DNA from: Variovorax sp. KBW07
GTDB taxonomy: Bacteria; Pseudomonadota; Gammaproteobacteria; Burkholderiales; Burkholderiaceae_C
Length of the DNA: 64,000 bases
NCBI RefSeq assembly: GCF_003852515.1
Contig: NZ_QAJK01000047.1
Coordinates: forward strand, 1-64,000
Reading direction: 5' to 3'
Part shown: positions 8,389 to 18,816 of the stretch, in pieces
Numbering within the stretch: position 1 is the stretch's first letter
How the letters are laid out: each line of letters opens with the position of its first letter
Translations under genes and position numbers: made by a program
The notes under the pieces: model-generated
Database searches by the model: none
What the model saw: only the letters and a program-made list of their open reading frames with translations
Told to the model about the DNA's origin: nothing

Positions 8389-9195
8389 ATGACATCCCCG
8401 TCTCCTGATTTTTCCCCCGTGCGCGCAGCCGGCAACCCGGGCCAGGGCACCGCGTTCGAGGTCGCTTTTCGCAACGACGAGCGCGGGTGGACCGAGTCGC
8501 TCGACCTGCCGGCGCTGCTGCGCGATGCGCTGGCGGCACGCGGCCATGCCGCCGAGGCAGCGCACGACGGTTGGCTCGTGCTGCCCGACGGGCTCTGGCT
8601 GCTGCCGCAGATACTGAGCTTCTCGGTGGCCGAAGACGGCAGCGTGCGCACCTCGAGCACCATCGAGGTGGCGCATGCCGGGCTGTCGCCGCAAGGCATC
8701 TTCGAGTACCAGCATTCCTACGGCGAGACCACGCAGGAGGCCCTGGCCCGCGGCTTCGACCTGTGGGCGCAGGTCGACCTGGTGGTGTTCCAGGACGCGC
8801 TGGGCAGCGACCTGGCCCATTGCACGTCGATGGCCATGAACTGGGAAGAAGGGCGCCAGCGGCGCGTGCTGTTCGGCCCCGTGGCACACCGCGCGGCGCA
8901 GCCCGACGCCGTACCGGAAGAAGAGCACCCGTTCTGCCCCTGCTGCCTGTTCACCAACAGCTGGGAGGCGTTCAAGCCGCAGATCGAGTCGGACGGCCTC
9001 TACGCCGTGCGCCTGTATGCCGCGCGCGATGCCGACGGCGAAGTGCAGGCCGACTGCCGCGTCAACGGCGAAGACTGGGCGGCCGGCGCGGACGCCCTGC
9101 GCGCCTACGTCAGGCAGTGGCCCGACCGCGGCTTCGAGTTTCGCAAGCAGTACGTTGTGATCCAATCGCCGCCCCAGGCCGTTCCCGACGCCTGA
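8389..9195 (+). CDS. Hypothetical protein, DUF6348-like
   Basis: A 268-residue cytoplasmic protein that I match only tentatively to the DUF6348 group. Visible features are HDGWLVLPDGLWLLPQIL, a stretch GIFEYQHSYGETTQEALARGFDLW that resembles the family core, and a CPCC motif (FCPCCLFTNSW) that could bind a metal. No signal peptide or membrane segment. The ATG at 8389 follows the ybaK stop by eight bases, so the two genes are probably cotranscribed. Function unknown. Confidence 0.75.
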   Translation: MTSPSPDFSPVRAAGNPGQGTAFEVAFRNDERGWTESLDLPALLRDALAARGHAAEAAHDGWLVLPDGLWLLPQILSFSVAEDGSVRTSSTIEVAHAGLSPQGIFEYQHSYGETTQEALARGFDLWAQVDLVVFQDALGSDLAHCTSMAMNWEEGRQRRVLFGPVAHRAAQPDAVPEEEHPFCPCCLFTNSWEAFKPQIESDGLYAVRLYAARDADGEVQADCRVNGEDWAAGADALRAYVRQWPDRGFEFRKQYVVIQSPPQAVPDA

Positions 9196-9249
9196 CGACG
9201 GCACACCGCCGTCACCCTATAAAAACAACCATCCCCGCGGAGCGCCGTC

Positions 9250-9891
9250 TTGAGCTTTAACCTGCCATCCCTCATCGCCATCCTGGCGTCGTACCTGATC
9301 GGCTCGCTGTCTTTCGCGGTCATCGTGAGCAAGTCGCTCGGCATGGCCGATCCGCGCAGCTACGGCAGCGGCAACCCCGGTGCCACCAACGTGCTGCGCT
9401 CGGGCAACAAGGGCGCGGCCTTGGCCACGCTGCTGCTCGATGCGGCAAAGGGCTGGCTGCCGGTGTTCCTGATCCACCAGTTCGGCGCGCAGTGGGGGCT
9501 GGGCGAGGGCGTGGCCGCGCTGGCGGGCCTGGCGGCCTTCCTGGGCCACCTGTACCCGGTGTTCTTCGGCTTCCAGGGCGGCAAGGGCGTGGCCACGGCC
9601 GCCGGCGTGCTGGTCGGCATCGCGCCGTGGCTGGGGCTGGCGACGGGCGCCACCTGGCTGATCATCGCGGTGTTTTTCCGCTACTCGTCGCTGTCGTCGC
9701 TGGTGGCCGCCTTCTTTGCGCCGGCCTACTACCTGCTGGGTGGAAACATTGCGTGGCCACTCGACCGCACGGTGCTGATTGCGATCATCATCATGAGTCT
9801 GCTGCTGATCTGGCGGCACCGCGAAAACATCCGCCGGCTCGCGGCCGGCACGGAGTCGAAGCTCGGCTCCAAGAAGAAACAACCGAACTGA
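9250..9891 (+). CDS. plsY: Glycerol-3-phosphate acyltransferase PlsY
   Basis: A 213-residue inner-membrane enzyme that transfers the acyl group from acyl-phosphate to glycerol-3-phosphate, the first committed step of phospholipid synthesis. The three conserved loop motifs are visible: [37 protein letters not shown] and the later [10 protein letters not shown] end. Five transmembrane stretches fit the family. Translation starts at a TTG (9250) preceded by GCGGAGCG at good spacing; no better ATG matches the family start ([18 protein letters not shown]). The RidA gene follows by nine bases. Confidence 0.94.
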   Translation: MSFNLPSLIAILASYLIGSLSFAVIVSKSLGMADPRSYGSGNPGATNVLRSGNKGAALATLLLDAAKGWLPVFLIHQFGAQWGLGEGVAALAGLAAFLGHLYPVFFGFQGGKGVATAAGVLVGIAPWLGLATGATWLIIAVFFRYSSLSSLVAAFFAPAYYLLGGNIAWPLDRTVLIAIIIMSLLLIWRHRENIRRLAAGTESKLGSKKKQPN

Positions 9892-9900
9892 AAGAACACC

Positions 9901-10254
9901 ATGGCTTCCATCACCCGTTTTCACGTGGGCCCGCGACTGTCCGAGACGGCGGTGCACAACGGCACCGTCTACCTCGCCGGCCAGGTGCCCGACGACACCA
10001 CGCAAGACATCCGCGGCCAGACCACGCAGGTGCTGGGCATGGTCGACCGCCTGCTGGCCGAGGCCGGCAGCGACAAGTCGCGCATTCTCATGACGCAGAT
10101 TTTCCTGGCCGACATCACCGACATCACGGCCATGAACGAGGTGTGGGACGCGTGGATTCCGGCCGGCAACACGCCGCCCCGCGCGACGGTGCAGGCCAAG
10201 ATGGCCAATGCGGCCTACAAGATCGAGATCGTGGTCACGGCCGCGCAGGCCTGA
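9901..10254 (+). CDS. RidA/YjgF family protein
   Basis: A 117-residue member of the RidA (YjgF/YER057c/UK114) superfamily. RidA proper hydrolyses reactive enamines and imines released by PLP enzymes. The C-terminal signature PPRATVQAKMANAAYKIEIVV is present, but the enamine-deaminase arginine region should be checked before assuming RidA activity, because several subfamilies have other roles. Nine bases separate it from plsY. A second RidA-family gene lies at 33925. Confidence 0.88.
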   Translation: MASITRFHVGPRLSETAVHNGTVYLAGQVPDDTTQDIRGQTTQVLGMVDRLLAEAGSDKSRILMTQIFLADITDITAMNEVWDAWIPAGNTPPRATVQAKMANAAYKIEIVVTAAQA

Positions 10255-10266
10255 CGCTCAACAGGC

Positions 10267-10911
10267 TCAGTACCGCTTTTCCAGGACCATCTGGTCCGCG
10301 TCGCGGCGCATGGAAAAGCGGTTGATGAAGCTGTTGCCCAGCAGCACGAAGGGCATGGGCTCGGGTGACACGATGGCGTCGATGTCGTAGACCTCGACGT
10401 CGCCCACCCGCACCGACTGCAGCCGCAGCCTGTGGCCCACGGTCACGCCGTTGGCGGTGCTCATCTGCACCCGCTGGGCCTTGCTGTAGTCCAGGCCGAT
10501 GCGCTGGGCATCGGCGGCCGACAGCGCAATCGACGTGGCACCGGTGTCGAGCATGAACGTCACCGCGCGACCGTTGATGGTGCCCTGCGTCATGAAGTGG
10601 CCCCGGCTGTCGGCCGGCAGCACGATGCGATTGCCGCCACCGCCTGAACCACCGCCCCCGCCGATGCTGACCGGGGTGTCCATGCGCAGGTTGACGCGCT
10701 TGCCTTCGAGCTCGACCACCGCCTGCTCGGACTGCAGCGACACCAGCTTTACCCCTTGGAAACTCTCGCCCACCGCCACGGTCTTGGGCGGCGCGCCGTT
10801 CACGATCAGGATCGCGCGGCTGCCGATGGTGCCGGTCAGCGTGACCGAGCCGGCGGCATGCGCCATCGCAACGGCTGTCAGGAGATGCGCTGCGATGACG
10901 ATGGACTTCAT
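10267..10911 (-). CDS. Periplasmic retropepsin-like aspartic protease
   Basis: A 214-residue single-domain aspartic protease of the bacterial retropepsin-like clan. A signal peptide (MKSIVIAAHLLTAVAMAHA) directs it to the periplasm. The catalytic motif is DTGATS with Asp122, followed by the family's GNSFINRF near the C-terminus. A glycine-rich linker at about residues 83-94 separates a small N-terminal beta domain from the protease domain, and enzymes of this group probably act as homodimers. It sits seven bases downstream of yajQ on the same strand, so the two may form an operon. Confidence 0.86.
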   Translation of the reverse strand: MKSIVIAAHLLTAVAMAHAAGSVTLTGTIGSRAILIVNGAPPKTVAVGESFQGVKLVSLQSEQAVVELEGKRVNLRMDTPVSIGGGGGSGGGGNRIVLPADSRGHFMTQGTINGRAVTFMLDTGATSIALSAADAQRIGLDYSKAQRVQMSTANGVTVGHRLRLQSVRVGDVEVYDIDAIVSPEPMPFVLLGNSFINRFSMRRDADQMVLEKRY

Positions 10912-10918
10912 GGTGGGG

Positions 10919-11404
10919 TCAGTCGCGGAAGTTGTTGAACGAGAGGGGCATGTCGGGCACGTCCTTCTTGATCAACGCCATGGCGGCCTGCAGGTCGTCG
11001 CGCTTGGCGCCGGTGATGCGCACCGCGTCGCCCTGGATCGCGGCCTGCACCTTGAGCTTGCTGTCCTTGATGATGCGGGTGATTTTCTTGGCCTGCTCGC
11101 TCTCGATGCCGCTCTTGACCTTGATGACCTGCTTGACCTTGTCGCCGCCCATCTTCTGGACGTCGCCCTTGTCGAGAAAGCGCACGTCGACGCTGCGCTT
11201 GGTGAGTTTGGCGCGAAGAATGTCTTCGACCTGCACGAGCTGGAACTCGGCATCGCCGATCATGGTGATCTCCTTGTCCTTGAGATCGACGGCGGCGGCG
11301 GTGCCCTTGAAGTCGAAGCGCGTCGCGATTTCCTTGGCGGTGTTTTCGACCGCATTCTTCACTTCGGGCAGATTGGGCTCGCAGACTGTATCGAATGACG
11401 GCAT
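10919..11404 (-). CDS. yajQ: YajQ family cyclic-di-GMP/nucleotide-binding protein
   Basis: A 161-residue YajQ-family protein with two ferredoxin-like domains. The opening [18 protein letters not shown] and the end [14 protein letters not shown] are near-invariant in the family. Family members bind nucleotides, and some in Xanthomonas bind cyclic di-GMP and act with a transcription factor. The ATG at 11404 is preceded by AGGAGAG. It is divergent from murB with 42 bases between the starts. Confidence 0.94.
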   Translation of the reverse strand: MPSFDTVCEPNLPEVKNAVENTAKEIATRFDFKGTAAAVDLKDKEITMIGDAEFQLVQVEDILRAKLTKRSVDVRFLDKGDVQKMGGDKVKQVIKVKSGIESEQAKKITRIIKDSKLKVQAAIQGDAVRITGAKRDDLQAAMALIKKDVPDMPLSFNNFRD

Positions 11405-11446
11405 GGGCTCTCCTGGATGCACTGGACTGAATGCGACAATTCTCCC

Positions 11447-12499
11447 ATGATCGTGGAGTCCAACGTCCCTCTGCAGCCGTACAACAGCTTCGGCATCGTC
11501 GCGCGCGCGCAGCATCTGGCGCGCATCACCGACGAGGCCGACCTGGTCGCGCTGCGTGCCGATCCGCAGTGGCGCGACGCCCCCCGCTTCGTGCTGGGCG
11601 GCGGCAGCAACATCGTGCTCACGGGCGACGTCAAGCCGCTGGTGCTGAAAATCGAAATCAAGGGCCTGCGGCTGGTCGAAGACAGCCCGCGTGCCTGGAT
11701 CGTGGAGGCCGGCGCCGGCGAAATCTGGCACGACGCGGTCGAGTGGATGGTGCGAAGCGGCTACCCGGGGCTGGAAAACCTGGCCCTCATTCCGGGCACG
11801 GTGGGCGGCGCGCCGGTGCAGAACATCGGCGCCTACGGCGTGGAGCTGCAAGACCGCTTCGATTCGCTCGACGCCTTCGACCTGGAAACGGGCCGCAGCT
11901 TCACGCTCGATGCCGCGCAATGCGCCTTCGGCTACCGCGATTCGGTGTTCAAGCACGTGCGCAGCGGGCCGAACGACTTCGGCCTGTCGGGCCGGGCGGT
12001 GATCACGCGGGTGCGCTTCCGGCTGCCCAAGCCGTGGAAGGCCGTGGTGGGCTACCTCGACCTGGAGCGGAAGATGGAAGAAACCGCCAACTTCACGCCC
12101 AGCGCACAAGACATCTTCGACTGGATCTGCGCCATTCGCCGCGCCAAGCTGCCCGACTGGCGCGTGCTGGGCAACGCCGGCAGCTTCTTCAAGAACCCGA
12201 CGGTCACGCCGGAGCAGTGCGCGGACATCATCGCGCGTGACCCGAAGATCGTGCACTACCCGATGGACGACGGCAGCATCAAGCTGGCGGCCGGCTGGCT
12301 CATCGATGCCTGCGGCTGGAAGGGCAAGTCGGTCGGCAATGCCGGCGTGTACGAGCGGCAGGCGCTGGTGCTGGTCAACCGTGGCGGCACGGAGAACCCG
12401 GTAACGGGCGGCGAAGTGATGACGCTGGCCAAGGCCATCCAGACCAGCGTGTACGAGCGCTTCGGCATCCGGCTGGAGCCGGAGCCGGTGGTCGTCTGA
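11447..12499 (+). CDS. murB: UDP-N-acetylenolpyruvoylglucosamine reductase
   Basis: A 350-residue FAD enzyme that reduces UDP-GlcNAc-enolpyruvate to UDP-MurNAc in peptidoglycan synthesis. It is the E. coli-like type I form. Landmarks are [10 protein letters not shown], the FAD motif [28 protein letters not shown], the catalytic serine in [10 protein letters not shown], and the C-terminal glutamate region near [11 protein letters not shown]. The ATG at 11447 was chosen over one 30 bases upstream because the family N-terminus begins at [14 protein letters not shown]. Confidence 0.96.
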   Translation: MIVESNVPLQPYNSFGIVARAQHLARITDEADLVALRADPQWRDAPRFVLGGGSNIVLTGDVKPLVLKIEIKGLRLVEDSPRAWIVEAGAGEIWHDAVEWMVRSGYPGLENLALIPGTVGGAPVQNIGAYGVELQDRFDSLDAFDLETGRSFTLDAAQCAFGYRDSVFKHVRSGPNDFGLSGRAVITRVRFRLPKPWKAVVGYLDLERKMEETANFTPSAQDIFDWICAIRRAKLPDWRVLGNAGSFFKNPTVTPEQCADIIARDPKIVHYPMDDGSIKLAAGWLIDACGWKGKSVGNAGVYERQALVLVNRGGTENPVTGGEVMTLAKAIQTSVYERFGIRLEPEPVVV

Positions 12500-12518
12500 G
12501 CCGCTGGTCCACCGGCAT

Positions 12519-13361
12519 ATGGATCTCGACTTCCTGCCCCTGAATTTCCGGCGCCGCATTTTGGCGCTGGTGTGGGCCCGGCGTGCGGTGCCGTTCATTG
12601 CGCTGGTGGCCGTGTTCCTGGGCTCGCACCGCTGGGGCGTGGTGGTTGCGCTGATCGTGGTGGCGGTGCTGTTCTCGGCGGTGCTCAAGTTCCTTGAAAC
12701 CAGTCTGCGACGCCAGTTCATCCGCGAGGCGCGGTTGCCCTCGTTCCTTATCGGCAAGCTGCGCGAGGCGCACCCTCAGCTCAGCCGGCGCGACGCCGAA
12801 CTGGTGTTGCGCGGGCTGCGCCAGTTCTTCATGTCCCATCTGCGCAGCGATCGCAAGTTCGTCGCCATGCCCTCGAAGGTGGTCGACACGGCGTGGCACG
12901 AGTTCATCCTGCATACGCAGGGCTATCAGAGCTGGTGCAACGCGGCCTTCGGCGGAATGTTGCACCACAGCCCTGCCGAGGTGCTGGGCCGCGACCCGAA
13001 GCGCAACGACGGCCTGCGTCGCACCTGGTACTGGGCCTGCAAGGAAGAGAGCATCGACCCGCGCAAGCCGGCGCGGCTGCCGCTGCTGTTTGCGCTGGAC
13101 ATCAAGTTCGCGATTGCAGGGGGCTTCAGCTACGTGCCCGATTGCCGGGCAGTGGAGCGGCACATCGGCTCTGATGCGCAGTGCGGTACCAGCTTCGGGG
13201 ATTCGTCGTCGGACGGTGGCAGCTCGGGAGACGCGGGCGGCTTCGGTGGCAGCGAATCGAGTGGCAGCGGCGGTGACGGCGGCTCCAGCGACGGCGGCGG
13301 CTCGTCGGGCGACGGCGGTGGTGGATGTGGCGGTGGCTGCGGCGGAGGTGGCGGGGACTGA
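12519..13361 (+). CDS. Glycine-rich domain protein with membrane anchor
   Basis: A 280-residue protein. It has one or two N-terminal hydrophobic segments ([15 protein letters not shown] and [19 protein letters not shown]), a conserved middle region containing [16 protein letters not shown], which resembles the helical domain of plant GRDP-like (glycine-rich domain) proteins, and a C-terminal tail of about 75 residues made almost only of Gly, Ser, Asp and finally Cys (GCGGGCGGGGG). The His and Trp in the WHEFILHT motif suggest a binding or catalytic site, but function is unknown. It lies 19 bases after murB and ends at a bidirectional terminator. Confidence 0.78.
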   Translation: MDLDFLPLNFRRRILALVWARRAVPFIALVAVFLGSHRWGVVVALIVVAVLFSAVLKFLETSLRRQFIREARLPSFLIGKLREAHPQLSRRDAELVLRGLRQFFMSHLRSDRKFVAMPSKVVDTAWHEFILHTQGYQSWCNAAFGGMLHHSPAEVLGRDPKRNDGLRRTWYWACKEESIDPRKPARLPLLFALDIKFAIAGGFSYVPDCRAVERHIGSDAQCGTSFGDSSSDGGSSGDAGGFGGSESSGSGGDGGSSDGGGSSGDGGGGCGGGCGGGGGD

Positions 13362-13411
13362 CGCCACGGCGCCACGGCGTCATGGCACCAGTCGATCATC
13401 GCGCCGCCAAA

Positions 13412-13447
13412 GACAAACGGGCCCAAGGGGCCCGTTGTCGTTTCTTT
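13412..13447. terminator. Bidirectional Rho-independent terminator
   Basis: A GC stem (cgggccc / gggcccg, extended by gacaa / ttgtc with one bulged A) with a three-base loop lies between two convergent genes. A pyrimidine-rich run (tcgtttcttt) follows it on the plus strand. It can end transcription of the glycine-rich protein gene and possibly of argG from the other side. Confidence 0.75.
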
Positions 13448-13483
13448 CTGCCCCGAAGGGCAGCGTGGCATTCAGCCAGTCGC

Positions 13484-14983
<1,500 letters not shown>

Positions 14984-15310
14984 TTACCCAAAATGGCAGA
15001 TATAGCTGTAGGGCTCGCCGGCCACCCGGATCTGGAAGCTCGAATTGCCCGGCACGTTGAATTTCTGGCCCGGGCCCGAAGCCACCCATTCGGTGGTGCC
15101 GGCCAGCAGGTATTCGCAGCTGCCCGACGTGCCTTCCATGATTTCCGGGGCGCCGGTGTTGAAGGTGAGGGTGGACGGGAGAATCACGCCGACCGATTTT
15201 TTCGTGCCGTCCGCGAGCGTGAGGCCGTGGCTCACGCACTTGCCGTCGAAATACACATTGGCCTTGGTGGCCACTGCGGCGCTGTTCAGTGTTTCGGTAA
15301 TCGTCGTCAT
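14984..15310 (-). CDS. ppnP: Pyrimidine/purine nucleoside phosphorylase
   Basis: A 108-residue single-domain cupin of the PpnP (YaiE, DUF1255) family, which phosphorolyses a broad range of nucleosides to free base and ribose-1-phosphate. The signatures VYFDGKCVSHGLTLADGTKKSVGVILPS, GSCEYLLAG and the C-terminal YSYICHFG are all present (quoted parts are from residues 19-108). The ATG at 15310 gives the standard family length. It is a single gene flanked upstream by a 126-base gap to the low-complexity secreted protein. Confidence 0.93.
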   Translation of the reverse strand: MTTITETLNSAAVATKANVYFDGKCVSHGLTLADGTKKSVGVILPSTLTFNTGAPEIMEGTSGSCEYLLAGTTEWVASGPGQKFNVPGNSSFQIRVAGEPYSYICHFG

Positions 15311-15436
15311 TGGGTGGCGCCGGCGCCGGGGCGGTCGGCAGATCGAGGACGCACCGCAGCGGCGGCGCACCCGTCAAGGGTTGGAAAAGTCCTCGATTTT
15401 AGGGGCTCGGACGATGCGGGCCCCGCACCCGGTCGA

Positions 15437-16078
15437 TCAGCGGTGCCAGCCGCGGTAGCCGCCACCCCAGCCGCGATAGCCGTAGCCCCGGTAGTAGCCG
15501 CCGCCCCAACCGCGCGAGTAGCCGAGGTTCAGCGAGATGCCGACCGGCGGGTAGGCGTACGGATAGGCGTACGGGTAGCTGTAGGCCGGCTGCACGTAGA
15601 CCGGCGCGGCATACACCGGCGCCGGCTGGTAGACGGGGGCGGGGGCGCTGGAAACCACCACGCCCGGCTCGGGCACCACGTTGTCCCAGGGTGAGCCGCC
15701 GGCCTGCTGTGGCTGCTGGTACTGCGGCTGGTATTGCTGCTGATATTGCGGCTGGTATTGCCCGTTATCGGCTTCGACCGGGTAGGCCTGCATTTGCGAC
15801 TGCGGCGCGACCGGCGAGGTCGTCACACCGTAGGCGCTGGCCTGGACCGCGATGGTCGAGCCCGGCCGGGTGGCGGTACGGGTGGTGTACTGGCGGCCGT
15901 TGTATTCGTAGGTAACGTTGTAGTTGACCTCGCTGCCGGTCGTTTCGCGGATCGGCGTGGCCGAGATCACCCGGGCCTGGACGTACTGCGACTGCTGGGC
16001 ATGCACGAGGCCCGCGCCGCCCGCGAGCGCGCCGGCCACGGAAAGGCCGGCAAGGGTGCGAAAAACGTGTTTGTTCAT
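15437..16078 (-). CDS. Secreted low-complexity Gln/Tyr/Gly-rich protein
   Basis: A 213-residue exported protein without a recognised catalytic domain. A signal peptide ends near GLVHA-QQS. The first third contains a short conserved-looking beta region (VQARVISATPIRETT, VTYEYNGRQYTTRT) similar to N-terminal regions of envelope glycine-zipper proteins in betaproteobacteria. The middle is a QYQPQYQQ repeat of about 20 residues, followed by Pro/Tyr/Val-rich and finally Gly/Tyr/Arg/Trp-rich sequence. Such a tail is probably disordered or surface-associated. Function unknown. Confidence 0.78.
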   Translation of the reverse strand: MNKHVFRTLAGLSVAGALAGGAGLVHAQQSQYVQARVISATPIRETTGSEVNYNVTYEYNGRQYTTRTATRPGSTIAVQASAYGVTTSPVAPQSQMQAYPVEADNGQYQPQYQQQYQPQYQQPQQAGGSPWDNVVPEPGVVVSSAPAPVYQPAPVYAAPVYVQPAYSYPYAYPYAYPPVGISLNLGYSRGWGGGYYRGYGYRGWGGGYRGWHR

Positions 16079-16136
16079 GGTGTGTCTCTCCTGCAGATCG
16101 CTGTTGGAGGCCGGGCGGCGGGGCGGGTTCCGGGGT

Positions 16137-16490
16137 TTACACGGCGTTGACAGCCCAGGCGTCGGCGTCGAACCCTGTCGTAACGCCGGTTTTGGCGCCC
16201 CAGTTGACCACCGGCCGCTTGATCAGGCTGGGGTTGGCCAGCAACACCGGGCGGGCCGATGCGGCATCGATCACCGCGTTGCGGGTGGCGTCGTCCAGCT
16301 TGCGCCAGGTGGTGCCCTTGCGGTTGACCAGGGCCTCCCAGCCGGGCTTTTTCAGCCATTGGTCGAGCTCGGCCTCGGGCACGCCCTGTTTCTTGAAATC
16401 GTGGAAGGTGTAGGCCACGCCATGTTCGTCGAGCCAGGCGCGGGCGCGCTTGACGGTGTCGCAGTTCGGAATGCCGTATAGGGTTGTCAT
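16137..16490 (-). CDS. ArsC/Spx-superfamily reductase-like protein (YffB-like)
   Basis: A 117-residue thioredoxin-fold protein of the ArsC family, YffB branch. It carries the conserved CDTVKRARAWLDEHGV active-site helix with a single cysteine (Cys10), YTFHDFKKQGV, and the C-terminal LIKRPVV motif that corresponds to the anion-binding RPI/L segment of ArsC. YffB-like proteins bind glutathione and have not been shown to reduce arsenate, so arsenate reductase would be an over-call. The ATG is at 16490 and the gene is divergent from folC. Confidence 0.88.
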   Translation of the reverse strand: MTTLYGIPNCDTVKRARAWLDEHGVAYTFHDFKKQGVPEAELDQWLKKPGWEALVNRKGTTWRKLDDATRNAVIDAASARPVLLANPSLIKRPVVNWGAKTGVTTGFDADAWAVNAV

Positions 16491-16538
16491 GCCCTCGATG
16501 ATGCCCCGGGCGGCGGGTCGGCGACAATGCCGGCCTCC

Positions 16539-17834
16539 ATGGAAACCCTTAACGACTGGCTCGCGCGCGCCGAGCACCTTCATCCCGACAAGATCGAGCT
16601 CGGGCTCGATCGCGCCAAAGAGATGGCGCAGCGTCTGGGCCTGCGTTTCGACTGCCCCGTCATCACGGTGGCGGGCACCAACGGCAAGGGCTCGACCTGC
16701 GCCATGCTCGAGTCGATCCTGACGCACGCGGGCTACCGCACGGCCGTGTTCACCTCGCCGCACCTGGTGCGCTTCGAAGAGCGGCTGCGCCTCAAGTGCG
16801 AGTCGGTCGATGCTTCCAAACTCATAGCAAGCTTCGAAGTGGTGGAGAAGGCGCGCGGCGACATGGCCCTGACCTACTTCGAGTTCACCACGCTTGGCAT
16901 CCTGCATTGCATGATCCAGGAGAAGCCCGACGTGGCGATTCTCGAGGTCGGCCTGGGCGGGCGGCTCGACGCGGTCAACATCATCGACGCCGACTGCTCG
17001 GTCATCACCAGCATCGACCTCGACCACATGGAATACCTCGGGCCCGACCGCGAGAGCATCGGCTTCGAAAAGGCCGGCATCCTGCGCGCCGGCAAGCCGG
17101 CCATCGTGAGCGACCCGATGCCGCCGCAAAGCGTGATCGACCACGCGAAGGCCATCGGCGCCGATCTGTGGCGCTTCGGCACCGACTTCAACGTGTCGGG
17201 CGACAAGCAGCAGTGGGGCTGGTCGGGCCGTGGCCGGCGCTACAGCGGGCTGGCCTATCCGGCGCTGCGCGGCGCCAATCAGCTCGTCAACGCGGCGGGC
17301 GTGCTCGCGGCGCTCGAAGCGCTGCGGCCCCAACTGCCGATCACCGCGCAGGCGGTGCGCAACGGGCTGGCCATGGTCGAACTGCCGGGCCGCTTCCAGA
17401 TCGTGCCGGGCGAGCCCACGCTGGTGCTCGACGTGGCGCACAACGCCCACGCCGTGGCCGCACTGGCCGAGAACCTCGACGCGATGGGCTTTTCGCCCAC
17501 GACGCACGGCGTGTTCGGTGTCATGGCCGACAAGGACCTCGCACCCATCCTGGCCCGCATCGGGCCGATGATCGACCGCTGGTATTTCACCGACCTGCCC
17601 ACGCCGCGCGCCGCCAAGGCGGCCGACTTGCTGGCCGCCTGGCAGGTGCAGAACAAGCGCGCCGATGCCTCCGGCAGCGTGCACGCAAGCCCGATGGATG
17701 CGTTGCGCGCAGCCATCGAGCAGGCGGACCCCACTGATAGAATCGTCGTCTTCGGATCGTTCTTCACCGTGGGTGGCGTGCTCGAAAACGGCACCCCCCG
17801 GCTGCAAGCCAAACACCTGCTGCCAGGCGGCTGA
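16539..17834 (+). CDS. folC: Bifunctional dihydrofolate/folylpolyglutamate synthase
   Basis: A 431-residue Mur-ligase-family enzyme that attaches glutamate to dihydropteroate and then to reduced folates. The ATP-binding loop TVAGTNGKGSTCAMLE, the GLGGRLDAVN metal-site segment, GPDRESIGFEKAGILR and the C-terminal-domain motif LDVAHNAHA are present. The ATG at 16539 begins the family-like METLNDWLARAEHLHP; an ATG 12 bases upstream is also possible. It opens a folC, SPOR protein, cvpA, purF run, the order known from the E. coli folC-dedD-cvpA-purF region. Confidence 0.95.
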   Translation: METLNDWLARAEHLHPDKIELGLDRAKEMAQRLGLRFDCPVITVAGTNGKGSTCAMLESILTHAGYRTAVFTSPHLVRFEERLRLKCESVDASKLIASFEVVEKARGDMALTYFEFTTLGILHCMIQEKPDVAILEVGLGGRLDAVNIIDADCSVITSIDLDHMEYLGPDRESIGFEKAGILRAGKPAIVSDPMPPQSVIDHAKAIGADLWRFGTDFNVSGDKQQWGWSGRGRRYSGLAYPALRGANQLVNAAGVLAALEALRPQLPITAQAVRNGLAMVELPGRFQIVPGEPTLVLDVAHNAHAVAALAENLDAMGFSPTTHGVFGVMADKDLAPILARIGPMIDRWYFTDLPTPRAAKAADLLAAWQVQNKRADASGSVHASPMDALRAAIEQADPTDRIVVFGSFFTVGGVLENGTPRLQAKHLLPGG

Positions 17835-17895
17835 TCGTCAGGCTGTCCACACCATCTGGCACCACCTCGCTGCACTCCTTCAGGGATCGAACTTC

Positions 17896-18798
17896 ATGGC
17901 GTTTTTCAAGTTCCGCACGCGCGGCCCGCAAGGCAACGAAGGACGCGGCGCCCCGGCTGCCGTCCCCGCGGAAAGTGTCGAAACCATGCGTCGCCGCGCA
18001 CGCCACCGGCTGCTCGGCGCAGCGGTGCTGGTGCTGTTGGGCGTGATCGGTTTCCCGCTGCTGTTCGATACCCAGCCGCGCCCGGTGTCGGTCGACATTC
18101 CCATCGAGATTCCCGACCGCAACAAGGTCAAGCCGCTGCCCGTGCCCGCCACGCCGGCACCGGCCGCCACCACCGCGCCTGCAGCGCCCGACAACAGCTC
18201 GCGCGTTGCGGCTGCGTCGTCGGCCGGCGGCATGATCACCGAGACCGCCGACGGCACCGTCATCGAGTCCGGCAGGCCGGCGGCCAGCACGGCACCCGCT
18301 CCCGCACCGGTCGAGCGCAAGCCCGATCCAAAGCCTGAACCGAAGCCCGAGCCCAAACCGGAGCCGAAGCCCGAACACAAGCCGGAACCCAAGCCCGAGC
18401 CCAAGCCGAAGCCTGAACCCAAGCCAGAACCCAAGCCCGCAGCGCCCAAGCCGTCCGCCGTGGACGACGGTGCCCGTGCCCGCGCGTTGCTCGAAGGCAA
18501 GCCCATCAGCGCCGCGACGCCCGCTGCAGCCGCCGCAACGCCGAAGCCGGCCGCGGCCGACGACGGCGCCGGCCGCTTCGTGGTGCAGGTTGGCGCGTTC
18601 GCCGATGCCGACAAGGCGCGCGAAGTGCGCCAGAAGCTCGAGAAGGCCGGCCTCAAGACCTATGTGAACGTGGCGAAGACGGCCGATGGCGAGCGCACGC
18701 GTGTGCGTGTCGGTCCGTTCGGTTCACGCGCCGAGGCGGACAAGGCCGCCGAGCGCGTCAAGGGCTTGTCTTTGTCGGCCGCGATCCTCACCTTGTAA
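17896..18798 (+). CDS. SPOR-domain inner-membrane protein (DedD-like)
   Basis: A 300-residue bitopic protein. The N-terminal tail is followed by one transmembrane segment (LLGAAVLVLLGVIGFPLLF, about residues 39-57), an extended Ala/Pro/Lys-rich periplasmic spacer with KPEP repeats, and a C-terminal SPOR domain (FVVQVGAFADADKAREVRQK to the end, about residues 230-300). SPOR domains bind denuded peptidoglycan at the division septum, so it is probably a cell-division protein like DedD. Its place between folC and cvpA is the same as dedD in E. coli. Confidence 0.9.
   Translation: MAFFKFRTRGPQGNEGRGAPAAVPAESVETMRRRARHRLLGAAVLVLLGVIGFPLLFDTQPRPVSVDIPIEIPDRNKVKPLPVPATPAPAATTAPAAPDNSSRVAAASSAGGMITETADGTVIESGRPAASTAPAPAPVERKPDPKPEPKPEPKPEPKPEHKPEPKPEPKPKPEPKPEPKPAAPKPSAVDDGARARALLEGKPISAATPAAAAATPKPAAADDGAGRFVVQVGAFADADKAREVRQKLEKAGLKTYVNVAKTADGERTRVRVGPFGSRAEADKAAERVKGLSLSAAILTL
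18319..18438 (+). repeat. In-gene KPEP tetrapeptide repeat
   Basis: Forty codons encode a nearly perfect Lys-Pro-Glu-Pro tandem repeat inside the periplasmic spacer of the SPOR protein, with variants KPDP, KPEH and KPKP. The array should form a stiff polyproline-like rod. Tandem coding repeats of this type can vary in copy number between strains. Confidence 0.85.
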
Positions 18799-18816
18799 TC
18801 GCCACAGCCTGTCGCC

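Noticed and set aside
13205-13358. A repeat array or CRISPR-like element in the Gly-rich tail region
   Set aside because: The repetition is codon-level (Gly/Ser) inside a reading frame, with no spacer structure. No CRISPR array is visible anywhere in the window.
16137-16490. Calling the ArsC-family gene an arsenate reductase
   Set aside because: It belongs to the YffB-like branch and no ars genes are near.
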